DNA of 64,000 nucleotides from Desulfobacteraceae bacterium Eth-SRB2. Its GTDB lineage: Bacteria > Desulfobacterota > Desulfobacteria > Desulfobacterales > UBA11574. The notes beneath the pieces are model-generated. The model made no database searches, had not been told where the DNA came from, and saw nothing but the letters and a program-made list of their open reading frames with translations. The stretch's first letter is position 1. The number at the start of each line of letters is the position of its first letter. Below are positions 35,114 through 45,726 of this stretch, piece by piece. The DNA lies in NCBI GenBank assembly GCA_004193595.1, contig RPGQ01000077.1, positions 74,091 through 138,090 of the forward strand, written 5' to 3'. A program made the translations under genes and the position numbers.

Positions 35114-37159
35114 ATGAGCGATCACAACCAGGTGAAAATAACGACCATGGATTACAGCAAAGACCGGCCGGCGGCGGATAATCCCGTTAAGATACATGAC
35201 CTGAGCCTGCGCGATGGTCATCAGTCCCTGTTTGCCACCCGGGGTCGAACCGAAGACATGATACCTGTGGCCGAGAAGATGGACCATGTGGGATTCTGGG
35301 CCATGGAAACATGGGGGGGCGCCACTTTTGATACCATGCACCGTTTTTTGAACGAGGATCCGTGGGAAAGGATTCGGACATTAAAACGGTACATAACCAA
35401 AACACCGTTTTCCATGCTGTTGAGAGCTCAGAATCTTGTGGGCTACAGAAATTATGCGGATGATCTTGCCCGGGCCTTTGTGGAACGAGCGGCGGCAAAC
35501 GGCATGGACATTTTCCGGACATTCGATGCCTTGAACGACTACCGTAATTTTGAAACCGTTGTTCCCGTTATCAAAGAATGCGGGAAACATTTTCAGGGCT
35601 GTATCTGTTATAGTATGACCGAACCTCGGATGGGCGGAGAGGTTTACGATATTGACTATTATGTTAAAAAGGCCAAGGAGTTGGAGGCCATGGGTGCCGA
35701 CACTATCTGTATCAAAGACATGGCAGGCCTGATTGCTCCTTATGATGCTTATGAAATTATTAAGGCCTTAAAGGCGGCAGTGAAACCCCCCATCCACCTG
35801 CACAGCCATTTTACTTCGGGTATGTCTCCCATGAGCCATCTCAAGGCCATAGAAGCGGGTGTTGATATCATAGACACCTGCATGTCGCCATATGCCTACC
35901 GGACGTCCCATGCAGCCATAGAACCCCTTGTGATGGCACTTTTAGGAACCAACCGCGATACAGGATTCGATATCCGGCAACTGGCGGAGATCAATGAAAT
36001 ACTGGAAAAGAAAGTCTTACCCAAATATAAGTACCTGCTGGATGATTCCAAGGTGTCGATCATCGATATCAGTGTTCTGTTGCACCAGACACCCGGAGGC
36101 ATGCTTTCCAATCTGGTGAACCAGTTAAGGGAAATGGATGCTTTGCATAAGATCGATGAGGTCTACAAAGAACTTCCCAGGGTCAGAAAAGAACTGGGAC
36201 AGATTCCGCTGGTCACACCCACCAGTCAGATCGTTGGGATTCAGACGGTCAACAATGTTTTGTTTGACGATAAAGATGAACGCTACAAGATGATTACCGG
36301 GCAGGTCAAGGATTTGTGTTACGGTTTATATGGAAAGACGGCCATCCCCATAGATCCCGAGGTTCAAAAGAAAGCGCTTAAAGACTATCCAAGAGGAGAA
36401 GAACCCATTACCTGCCGGCCCGCCGAAGTTTTGGAACCCGAACTCGAACAGGCCAAAAAAGATACCGAGGGCCTGGCCCAGGATCTGGACGATGTTATTA
36501 CATATGCCCTTTATCCCATTACAGGGAAACGGTTTTTGAACTGGAAATACGGAAAGGAAGATCCGCCTCCGGAAGTCAAGGCCCGGACCTTGGAAGAGAT
36601 TAAAGAAGAAGACGAGCTGGTCAAGCTGGCCAAACTCGGCCATTTGGTTCGGAAGGTGGAAAAGAAAGCTCCGCCCAAGACCGATGCGCTTCGCACATTT
36701 AACGTATTTGTGGATGATGAATACTATGAGGTGGGGGTTGAAGAGCCCGGAGGATCTCCGGCTATCAGCTATGTCCAGCAAATGCCGGTTCAACCGCCGG
36801 TTTCAGCTCCGGCACCGGTGGCACCGGCTGCAGCGCCGGCACCCGCCAAACCCGCGGAACCTGCACCCCCCAAACCCAAGCCTTCGCCCCCCAAACCGGC
36901 GAAGCCTGCAAAACCGGAACCGGCTCATGTGGCTGCTGATGTTGAAGGCACTCCGTTGAAAGCACCCATGCCCGGCATGATTGTCAAATATTCCAAACAG
37001 GTGGGAGATACGGTCAGCAAAGGAGACACGATAGTCATCCTGGAGGCCATGAAGATGGAAAATGCCCTTCCGGCGCCTGCGGATGGTACGGTCAAGGCGA
37101 TAAATTTTTCCAGCGGCGATAGCGTAGCCAAGGACGATGTGCTGTGCGTTATCGGCTGA
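35114..37159 (+). CDS. pycB: Oxaloacetate decarboxylase alpha/pyruvate carboxylase subunit B with biotin carrier (5S + 1.3S type)
   Basis: 681 residues. The N-terminal TIM-barrel carboxyltransferase starts at IHDLSLRDGHQSL (about residue 27) and has the metal-binding histidines in HLHSHFTSG (about 234) and the lysine in DTICIKDMAGL. A conserved carboxylase domain (about 300-470) follows. A Pro/Ala-rich linker (about 555-610) leads to a biotinyl domain with the biotin lysine in ILEAMKMENAL (about 650). This is a fused transcarboxylase 5S plus carrier, moving carboxyl from oxaloacetate to biotin or back. With MmdA it can convert methylmalonyl-CoA plus pyruvate to propionyl-CoA plus oxaloacetate, or the reverse. 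Confidence 0.9.
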   Translation: MSDHNQVKITTMDYSKDRPAADNPVKIHDLSLRDGHQSLFATRGRTEDMIPVAEKMDHVGFWAMETWGGATFDTMHRFLNEDPWERIRTLKRYITKTPFSMLLRAQNLVGYRNYADDLARAFVERAAANGMDIFRTFDALNDYRNFETVVPVIKECGKHFQGCICYSMTEPRMGGEVYDIDYYVKKAKELEAMGADTICIKDMAGLIAPYDAYEIIKALKAAVKPPIHLHSHFTSGMSPMSHLKAIEAGVDIIDTCMSPYAYRTSHAAIEPLVMALLGTNRDTGFDIRQLAEINEILEKKVLPKYKYLLDDSKVSIIDISVLLHQTPGGMLSNLVNQLREMDALHKIDEVYKELPRVRKELGQIPLVTPTSQIVGIQTVNNVLFDDKDERYKMITGQVKDLCYGLYGKTAIPIDPEVQKKALKDYPRGEEPITCRPAEVLEPELEQAKKDTEGLAQDLDDVITYALYPITGKRFLNWKYGKEDPPPEVKARTLEEIKEEDELVKLAKLGHLVRKVEKKAPPKTDALRTFNVFVDDEYYEVGVEEPGGSPAISYVQQMPVQPPVSAPAPVAPAAAPAPAKPAEPAPPKPKPSPPKPAKPAKPEPAHVAADVEGTPLKAPMPGMIVKYSKQVGDTVSKGDTIVILEAMKMENALPAPADGTVKAINFSSGDSVAKDDVLCVIG

Positions 37160-37200
37160 AGCAATTGAAGATTGAAAATTGAAGATTGAAGATTGAATGT

Positions 37201-37382
37201 GTGTAATTCACTGATGTTGGTTAACAGCGGTCATTTATTACTTTCCATCGGAATTCGAAGGTCTGGTTTCAGGTGTCGGGTGTCAGGTGTCAGAAGGACG
37301 AACGTAAGAACTGACACCTGAACACTGACACCTGAAACCTGGATTGCTTGAGCTAAATCACCAACAATCTTGATTTACACCC
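37201..37382. mobile_element. MITE-like repeat, family A, complete copy 2
   Basis: 182 bases starting TGTAATTCACTGATGTTGGT and ending CAATCTTGATTTACACC. It shares ends and internal CAGGTGTCAG/CTGACACCTG inverted motifs with 26144-26313, but the middle differs slightly in length. It sits inside a TTGAAGATTGAAGATTGAA-type repeat, between pycB and sucC, so it interrupts the operon without breaking a gene. Confidence 0.7.
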
Positions 37383-37456
37383 AGATTGAATATTTGTTGA
37401 CATTAATTTTCAATCTTCAATAAAAAATTTTCAATTCAAAAGGGAGGATCAGGATC

Positions 37457-38620
37457 ATGAAGATCCACGAATATCAGGCAAAAGAATTATTTAAAAAATA
37501 CAACATTCCCATTCCTGACGGCGCCGTTGCGTTCAATCCTGATGATGCCAAACAGGTTGCCGAAAATTTAGGCCAATTTCCGGTTGTGGTTAAAGCTCAG
37601 ATTCATGCGGGTGGCAGGGGCAAAGGCGGCGGGGTAAAGCTTGCCGGATCAATGGATGAAGTTACCGGCATTGCCGGTGAGATCATCGGAATGAATTTGG
37701 TGACCCACCAAACCGGGCCTGATGGGAAGAGGGTAAAGAAAGTTTTGGTTGAGCAAGGACTCAACATTTCAAAGGAACTTTATTTGAGCATTATTCCGGA
37801 CCGGTCAACCGCTAAGATTGTTATTATGGCCAGCCGGGCCGGAGGAATGGATATTGAAGAGGTTGCCGTAGAAACTCCGGAAAAGATCATCAAGGTTTTT
37901 ATTGATCCGCTGGTGGGTATCCAGCCCTTTCACTGTCGTGAGGTTGCTTTTGGATTAAACCTGTCATCTTCCGTGATGAGGCCGTTTGTTTCCATGCTTG
38001 GAAGCCTATACAGACTGTTTATGGATTACGACTGTTCGTTGGTGGAGATTAATCCTCTGGTTATCACCGCCGAGGATGCGGTGATCGCCCTGGATGCCAA
38101 AGTGGATTTTGATGACAACGCCCTGTATCGCCACAAGGATATCATTGAATATCGAGATATTGACGAAGAGGACCCTCTGGAGGTGGAAGCTTCCAAGTTT
38201 CATCTCAATTACATCAAACTGGACGGCAATGTGGGGAATATGGTCAACGGAGCCGGTCTGGCGATGGCGACCATGGATATCATTAAACTGGCGGGTGCCG
38301 AGCCGGCCAACTTTCTGGATGTGGGGGGCGGCGCCAGTGCGGAGATGGTTGAGAACGGCTTCAGGATCATGTTAGGAGATAAGAATGTCAAGGGGATTTT
38401 GATTAACATTTTCGGTGGAATATTACGCTGTGATGTGCTGGCAGAAGGGGTTGTCCATGCAGCAGAAAAAACAGGCATCAACATCCCTGTAGTGATCCGC
38501 ATGGAGGGGACCAATGTAGAACAAGGTCGAAAGATTCTGGCTGAATCCGGTCTTAACTTTACGACCGCTTCAGATATGAAAGATGCGGCACAGAAGATGG
38601 CACAGTTGGTGGCCGACTGA
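37457..38620 (+). CDS. sucC: Succinyl-CoA synthetase, beta subunit
   Basis: 387 residues, full length. ATP-grasp domain: [20 protein letters not shown] start, [29 protein letters not shown] metal site, and the C-terminal flavodoxin-like part [12 protein letters not shown] and [16 protein letters not shown]. It binds nucleotide and CoA-derived succinyl groups with SucD and converts succinyl-CoA, ADP (or GDP) and phosphate to succinate and ATP. The gene follows a strong GGGAGGA site. Confidence 0.95.
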   Translation: MKIHEYQAKELFKKYNIPIPDGAVAFNPDDAKQVAENLGQFPVVVKAQIHAGGRGKGGGVKLAGSMDEVTGIAGEIIGMNLVTHQTGPDGKRVKKVLVEQGLNISKELYLSIIPDRSTAKIVIMASRAGGMDIEEVAVETPEKIIKVFIDPLVGIQPFHCREVAFGLNLSSSVMRPFVSMLGSLYRLFMDYDCSLVEINPLVITAEDAVIALDAKVDFDDNALYRHKDIIEYRDIDEEDPLEVEASKFHLNYIKLDGNVGNMVNGAGLAMATMDIIKLAGAEPANFLDVGGGASAEMVENGFRIMLGDKNVKGILINIFGGILRCDVLAEGVVHAAEKTGINIPVVIRMEGTNVEQGRKILAESGLNFTTASDMKDAAQKMAQLVAD

Positions 38621-38657
38621 CGGCAGAGCCCGGAAGATAAAAAGCGAGGCATGAAGA

Positions 38658-40495
<1,838 letters not shown>

Positions 40496-40568
40496 CTAGC
40501 ACTGAGGGTTACAAGGTTTTTACTTGGCTAATGGCCTGAAGTTTGAATTGAAAAATAAGGTGAAACAT

Positions 40569-41111
40569 ATGATTGAAATCAGAATACATGGTCGAGGCGG
40601 ACAGGGAAACGTTGCGGCGGCGGAGCTTCTATCCATCGCGGCCTTCAAGGACGGCAAATTCGCTCAGGCATTCCCTTCTTTTGGAGCGGAACGGGTCGGC
40701 GCCCCTGTTCAGGCTTTTGTTAGAATTGATGACAAAAAGATTCGTACCCGGGAGGATGTTCTCCATCCGGATTATATAATTGTCCAGGATTATAGCTTGA
40801 TGGAGAATGTGCCTGTTTTGGATGGGCTAAAGCCCGATGGATTATTGTTGGTCAATTCTGAGAAACCCTCCGAAGATTTAAAACTCAAGACCACGGCCAC
40901 GGTGGAGACCATTCCCGCCACGGAAATAGCCATTGAAATCATCGGCAGGCCCATTCCCAATGCAATTATGATCGGAGCCTTTTGCTCTATTACCGGTCTG
41001 GTGAGCCTGGAAGCGGTGCAGGAAGCCATTATGGCACGATTTCCTGGCATAGTGGGTGAAAACAACGTCGCTGCCCTTGAACGGGCACATGAAATCATGC
41101 AAAAGAGGTAG
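40569..41111 (+). CDS. porC: Pyruvate:ferredoxin oxidoreductase, gamma subunit
   Basis: 180 residues of the 2-oxoacid:acceptor oxidoreductase gamma family: IRIHGRGGQGNVAAAELLSI near the start, QAFPSFGAERVGAPVQAFVR, and GRPIPNAIMIGAFCSITGLV. It starts with ATG 40569. It forms the complex with PorA and PorB that oxidises a 2-oxoacid with CoA to acyl-CoA, CO2 and reduced ferredoxin. Pyruvate is preferred by family (PorA signature), but 2-oxoglutarate is possible given the TCA genes nearby. Confidence 0.92.
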   Translation: MIEIRIHGRGGQGNVAAAELLSIAAFKDGKFAQAFPSFGAERVGAPVQAFVRIDDKKIRTREDVLHPDYIIVQDYSLMENVPVLDGLKPDGLLLVNSEKPSEDLKLKTTATVETIPATEIAIEIIGRPIPNAIMIGAFCSITGLVSLEAVQEAIMARFPGIVGENNVAALERAHEIMQKR

Positions 41112-41115
41112 GTTT

Positions 41116-42291
41116 ATGCTTAAACAAATTGAAGGATCTCAAGCCGTTGCGGATGTAGTGGCCTTATGCCGACCCAATGTTATTTCCGCTTACCCGATTA
41201 CGCCCCAAACTCACATTGTGGAAGATTTGTCTGTCATTGTTGGCCAGGGAAAACTGGATGCGGAATTTGTTAATGTCGAGAGTGAATTTAGCGCAGCTTC
41301 GGTTGTTTTGGGCGCCAGTGCAGCAGGTGCCCGGGCCTACACGGCCACATCATCACAGGGATTGTTGTTAATGGCCGAGGTGATCTATTGCATTGCCGGG
41401 ATGCGCCTGCCCATTGTGTTAACCTGTGCCAATCGCGCAATATCCGCGCCTCTAAGTATCTGGAACGATCAGCAGGACTCCATGGCCGTAAGAGATGCAG
41501 GCTGGATTCAACTTTTTGCCGAGGACAACCAGGAGGCTGCGGATTTACATATCCAGGCATATAAAATTGCCGAGCAGACCTTTCTGCCGGTGATGGTCTG
41601 TATGGATGGTTTTATTTTAACCCATGCTTTCGAACCGGTGGATATTCCCGAGCAAAAAGAAGTGGACGATTTTTTGCCGCCCTTTAAGCCCAGGCATATC
41701 GTGGATCCCCGGTGGCCCAGAGGTATCGGTCTATATGCAGATCCGCGTTTTTACATGGAGACTCGCTATATTTTACACCGGGCCATGGAGAAATCCGAGA
41801 AGACCATAAAAGAGGTCAGTGCTGATTTTGCCAAAACATTTGGTAGAGACAGCGGCGGTTTTATCAAGACTTATAAGCTCGAAGACGCTGACGTGGCCAT
41901 TGTATCCATGGGTTCTGTGGTCGGCACCATCAAGGACCTGATCGACCAGTTAGAGGAGGAGGGAAAAAAGGTCGGGCTTTTGCAAATATGTTCCTATCGT
42001 CCCTTTCCCCGGCAAGAGATTTACAACGTTTTGAAAGACAAAATGAACATTGTTGTGCTGGAAAAGTGTATTTCACTGGGAAGAGGCGGCATTCTGGCCA
42101 GCGATATCCGCTGGTCTTTTCCCCGGGCCGAGAAAAAAGACCGTAATATCAGCAGTTTTATTGCCGGCCTTGGAGGTCGCAACATCACCGTGGACGATTT
42201 ACGACATATGGTTGAACGGATTGAAAAAGAACCGGTGGAACTGGAATTTTTAGGGTTAAAAAAAGAACTTATAGCAGATAAGGATTTATAA
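41116..42291 (+). CDS. porA: Pyruvate:ferredoxin oxidoreductase, alpha subunit
   Basis: 391 residues. ISAYPITPQTHIVEDLS near residue 23 is the PorA motif, with VESEFSAASVVLGASAAGAR and TATSSQGLLLMAEVIY following. The C-terminal half has the typical VVLEKCISLGRGGILASDIR. It starts with ATG 41116, 4 bases after porC, and precedes porB by 2 bases, so the three subunits are tightly packed. Confidence 0.93.
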   Translation: MLKQIEGSQAVADVVALCRPNVISAYPITPQTHIVEDLSVIVGQGKLDAEFVNVESEFSAASVVLGASAAGARAYTATSSQGLLLMAEVIYCIAGMRLPIVLTCANRAISAPLSIWNDQQDSMAVRDAGWIQLFAEDNQEAADLHIQAYKIAEQTFLPVMVCMDGFILTHAFEPVDIPEQKEVDDFLPPFKPRHIVDPRWPRGIGLYADPRFYMETRYILHRAMEKSEKTIKEVSADFAKTFGRDSGGFIKTYKLEDADVAIVSMGSVVGTIKDLIDQLEEEGKKVGLLQICSYRPFPRQEIYNVLKDKMNIVVLEKCISLGRGGILASDIRWSFPRAEKKDRNISSFIAGLGGRNITVDDLRHMVERIEKEPVELEFLGLKKELIADKDL

Positions 42292-42293
42292 TA

Positions 42294-43184
42294 ATGAATG
42301 AAAAAGCTGAAGAACTCAACAGGGTGGAAAAAAAAGATCTGTTTGGCAGCGGCCATCGAGCCTGCGGCGGATGCGGGCAGGCATTAGCGGCCCGTCTGGT
42401 TCATGATGCTGCCGGTGAAAATACCATTGCCTGCGTTGCAACGGGTTGTCTGGAAGTCTTTAGTTCACCGTATCCGGATCCTTGCTGGCGCATACCCTTT
42501 TTACACAGTCTTTTTGAGAACCCGGCGGCAGTGGCCTCGGGCGTGGAAGCTGCGTATAAGGCGCTGAAAAAGGGTCCGGTGAATATCATCGCCCAGGCCG
42601 GCGACGGCAGTACCGCAGACATCGGCTTTCAGTGCATCAGCGGTATGTTCGAACGGGGTCACAACGTGCTTTATGTGTGTTACGACAATGAAGCCTACAT
42701 GAATACCGGGGTTCAGCGTTCCAGCTTTACCCCCTATGGCGCATGGACATCCACAACGCCCATGGGTAACCCAACCCGCAAGAAAAACCTGCCGTTAATT
42801 GCAGCCGATCACGGCATTCCCTATGTGGCCACGGCCACGGTGGATGATTTTAGAGACCTGCAGCGCAAGGTGAAAACAGCACTCTCCATTGAGGGACCCA
42901 AATACATTCATATCCTGGTGCCCTGTCCCCTGGGATGGGGACATCCCGGAGAACTCACCGTTAAAATTTGCCGGTTGGCCAAGGATACCGGTTTGTTCCC
43001 GATATTTGAAATCATCGATGGTAAAGTGACCAATGTCAAAAAGATTCCGGTCAAAGTACCGGTGGAAGAGTATCTGAAACCGCAAGGCAGATTCAGATTT
43101 CTGTTTAAAAAAGGAGTGCCCACAGAGAAAGTGGCAGAAATTCAAGAAATTGCAAACCAAAACATAGAGAGGTTTAACTTATAA
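42294..43184 (+). CDS. porB: Pyruvate:ferredoxin oxidoreductase, beta (thiamine diphosphate) subunit
   Basis: 296 residues with the thiamine diphosphate motif GDGSTADIGFQCISGMFERG near residue 103 and the [4Fe-4S] cysteines in HRACGGCGQAL (about 22-32), with further Cys in ACVATGCLEVF. NEAYMNTGVQRSSFTPYGAW is a PorB signature. The stop overlaps the next start by one base. Confidence 0.94.
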   Translation: MNEKAEELNRVEKKDLFGSGHRACGGCGQALAARLVHDAAGENTIACVATGCLEVFSSPYPDPCWRIPFLHSLFENPAAVASGVEAAYKALKKGPVNIIAQAGDGSTADIGFQCISGMFERGHNVLYVCYDNEAYMNTGVQRSSFTPYGAWTSTTPMGNPTRKKNLPLIAADHGIPYVATATVDDFRDLQRKVKTALSIEGPKYIHILVPCPLGWGHPGELTVKICRLAKDTGLFPIFEIIDGKVTNVKKIPVKVPVEEYLKPQGRFRFLFKKGVPTEKVAEIQEIANQNIERFNL

Positions 43185-44836
43185 TGGAAAAGCTACCTTT
43201 AGGATTAGCAATGGATTTGCGTAAAGTGGTTCCTTACAAGACCGGGTCGTGGCGGACGCTGATGCCGGTTAATATGATGCAGACTCCGCCCTGTACCCAA
43301 AGCTGCCCCGCCGGCAATGACATTCGTGGTTTTTTGAGAGTGCTTGCGGAAAAGCAGGACTATGAGGAAGCCTGGCATGTGTTGACCCGCACCAATCCTT
43401 TGCCGGCGACCTGCGGCCGGGTGTGTCCCCATCCCTGTGAGGCGGGGTGTAATCGCCGGGACTTTGATACGCCTCTGGCCATAAACAGCGCGGAACGTGC
43501 CGTGGGAGACTATGGTTTGGAGTATAATCTGAAGCATAAAAAACTCATTTCCAAAAGAAAAGAGAAAGTGGCGGTGGTGGGTTCCGGGCCGGCCGGGCTT
43601 TCCTGTGCCTTTCACCTGACCAAAAGAGGGTTTCAGGTGAAAATATTCGAAGCAAACAGCGAGCCCGGTGGGTGGATGCGCTATGGTATTCCGTCCTATC
43701 GTCTGCCAAATTACATCTTAAAGCAAGAAATCGAGAAAATACTGGAATTAGGAATTGAGATAGAATGTAATGTCAAGGTTGGGGTCAATATTCCCATGGA
43801 TCATCTGACCCGGCATTATAATGCCGTGTTTCTCGGTCTGGGTGCCCAGATGGGAACATCTATAAAAATTCCCGGTGAAGATGCCCAAAACGTGTTTAGC
43901 GGTGTGGAATTTTTAAAACTGATTAACAGCGGTCAAATAATAGAAGTCGGTCGGGATGTTATAGTTGTCGGTGGCGGCAACACGGCCATGGACTGTGCCC
44001 GGGTGGCAAAACGGCTGGGGGCCAATGTAAGTGTGTTTTATCGCCGTACCCGGGTGGAGATGCCTGCCATAACCGCTGAGATTGATGAGGCCATGGAAGA
44101 GCGCATCATGTTTCGTTATCATACCAATCCAGTGAAAATCATTACCGACGAGGACCGGGTGGTCGGTCTCTTGTGCGGGCAGATGGAACTAAAGGAACCC
44201 GACGCCAGTGGTCGGGCCCGACCGGTTCCCATTGAGGATTCAGAATCGATTTATCCGGCAGGCACGGTGATCATGGCAACGGGTCAGGCGGTGGATTATG
44301 ACGGCATCGAAATACAAAAGCAAAACGATCAATGGATTTCTACCAACGAAAACCTCATGACCAGTATAGACGGTGTTTTTGCCGGCGGTGATGCGGTTCT
44401 TGGCTTAGAAACCGTTGCTGTTGCCATTGGTCAGGGTCTTCGAGCCGCTTCCGCTATTGAAGACTACATTGAAGGGAATGTGGAAAGCCAACTGGCACCG
44501 CCACCGGTGATCTACTCGAAGGATCTGAATACTTACTATTACACACAAGAAAAGCGATTCAGCAAAGAAGCGGTCTCCATCCACACGCGGCTGAAGAATT
44601 TCAGAGAGATTTATCCGTCTTTTGATCGCCAGGAGATTATCAAAGAAGCTGAACGTTGTTTCAGTTGCGGTCTTTGTTTCTATTGTGGCAATTGCTATAT
44701 GTACTGCCCGGACAATGCCGTTAAGATATCTCCGTCAACCGGAAAATACGATTTTGACCTTGATTTTTGTAAGGGATGCGGCCTATGTGCCAAAGAATGC
44801 CCCTGCCATTATATTCAGATGACTCTGGAAAGGTGA
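43184..44836 (+). CDS. GltD-like flavin oxidoreductase fused to a PorD-type 2[4Fe-4S] ferredoxin
   Basis: 550 residues. The N-terminal FeS region has PPCTQSCPAGNDIRGFLR and CGRVCPHPCEAGCNRRDF, as in glutamate synthase small subunits. Two nucleotide-binding motifs follow: KVAVVGSGPAGLSCAFHLTK near residue 127 (FAD) and VIVVGGGNTAMDCARVAKRL near 260 (NAD(P)H). The C-terminal 65 residues add CFSCGLCFYCGNCYMYCPDN and CKGCGLCAKECP, a PorD-like dicluster ferredoxin. Because no separate porD exists and the gene is joined to porB, it is probably the electron outlet of the complex, able to pass ferredoxin-level electrons to NAD(P)H through a flavin. Confidence 0.88.
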   Translation: MEKLPLGLAMDLRKVVPYKTGSWRTLMPVNMMQTPPCTQSCPAGNDIRGFLRVLAEKQDYEEAWHVLTRTNPLPATCGRVCPHPCEAGCNRRDFDTPLAINSAERAVGDYGLEYNLKHKKLISKRKEKVAVVGSGPAGLSCAFHLTKRGFQVKIFEANSEPGGWMRYGIPSYRLPNYILKQEIEKILELGIEIECNVKVGVNIPMDHLTRHYNAVFLGLGAQMGTSIKIPGEDAQNVFSGVEFLKLINSGQIIEVGRDVIVVGGGNTAMDCARVAKRLGANVSVFYRRTRVEMPAITAEIDEAMEERIMFRYHTNPVKIITDEDRVVGLLCGQMELKEPDASGRARPVPIEDSESIYPAGTVIMATGQAVDYDGIEIQKQNDQWISTNENLMTSIDGVFAGGDAVLGLETVAVAIGQGLRAASAIEDYIEGNVESQLAPPPVIYSKDLNTYYYTQEKRFSKEAVSIHTRLKNFREIYPSFDRQEIIKEAERCFSCGLCFYCGNCYMYCPDNAVKISPSTGKYDFDLDFCKGCGLCAKECPCHYIQMTLER

Positions 44837-44851
44837 TGCCATAATCAATTT

Positions 44852-45040
44852 TAACCAAAATCTTAAAACCCAACCCGGATAATCCAGAACCTAAAATATT
44901 TGCCACAAAGACACTAAGACACAAAGGATTTTATTGTGTTATTTTTTCTTGGAGTCTTGGTGCCTTTGTGGCGAAAAAAAGTTTTGTCACAAAAAGCACA
45001 AAATTTAGTGCTAAGACACTAAAACATGACACATTTTAGT
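44852..45040 (-). repeat. Dispersed CACAAAG-type repeat, copy 2
   Basis: Reverse complement of 27811-28026, with the inner inverted repeat CACAAAGACACTAAGACACA / CTTGGTGCCTTTGTGGC. It fills most of the gap between the porD-like gene and sdhC. Confidence 0.7.
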
Positions 45041-45074
45041 GTTTGCGAATTCATCAAATATATTGGAGGAAGAA

Positions 45075-45716
45075 ATGAACGGGCTTACAAACCCCATGGG
45101 AACTTCTGTCGGGAAAAAGCTAATGATGGCGGTCACCGGTCTGGGCTTCTGCTGTTTTCTGACCATACATCTTGCCGGCAACCTGACCCTATACGGCGGT
45201 AAAGATTTCTTTAACTCGTATGTGGAGCATCTTCATTCATTAGGACCTCTGGTCACCCTGGCAGAACTCGGGCTTTTATTTTTTGCCCTCATCCATGTTC
45301 TGACCGGTATGCTTCTTTTTTATCAAAACTATAACGCCCGCCCGGCCAGATATTCGGTGAACAAACGTGCGGGCGGACGGACGCTGGGGTCGGCAACCAT
45401 GCCGTACACCGGTGTTATTCTGCTGCTGTTTGTTATTTTTCATCTTATGAATTTTCATTTTGTGGATAAAACCAACACCACCACGTTTCAACTCATGTCC
45501 AATGCATTTGCAAGCCCCGTATATATATTCATTTATACCTTTGCAGTGATCATTGCAGCGATTCATGTGAGCCACGGACTTTGGAGTGCGTTCCAGACCC
45601 TTGGGGCCAATCACCCGAAATATACTCCCTTTCTCAGGGGGTTAAGCATTGTTTTCAGCGTGGTTATCGGAATCGGTTTAGGTTTTATTCCTGTTTATGT
45701 TTCCCTGTTACGATAA
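45075..45716 (+). CDS. sdhC: Succinate dehydrogenase/fumarate reductase cytochrome b subunit
   Basis: 213 residues with five membrane segments (about 18-38, 58-80, 107-127, 150-172, 190-212). It has the B. subtilis/Wolinella/Geobacter-type layout of a single large cytochrome b subunit with two heme groups, with conserved histidines in [30 protein letters not shown] and IHVSHGLW. It carries electrons between menaquinone and SdhB. ATG 45075 follows TTGGAGGA. Confidence 0.9.
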   Translation: MNGLTNPMGTSVGKKLMMAVTGLGFCCFLTIHLAGNLTLYGGKDFFNSYVEHLHSLGPLVTLAELGLLFFALIHVLTGMLLFYQNYNARPARYSVNKRAGGRTLGSATMPYTGVILLLFVIFHLMNFHFVDKTNTTTFQLMSNAFASPVYIFIYTFAVIIAAIHVSHGLWSAFQTLGANHPKYTPFLRGLSIVFSVVIGIGLGFIPVYVSLLR

Positions 45717-45726
45717 GGAGCTTCAT

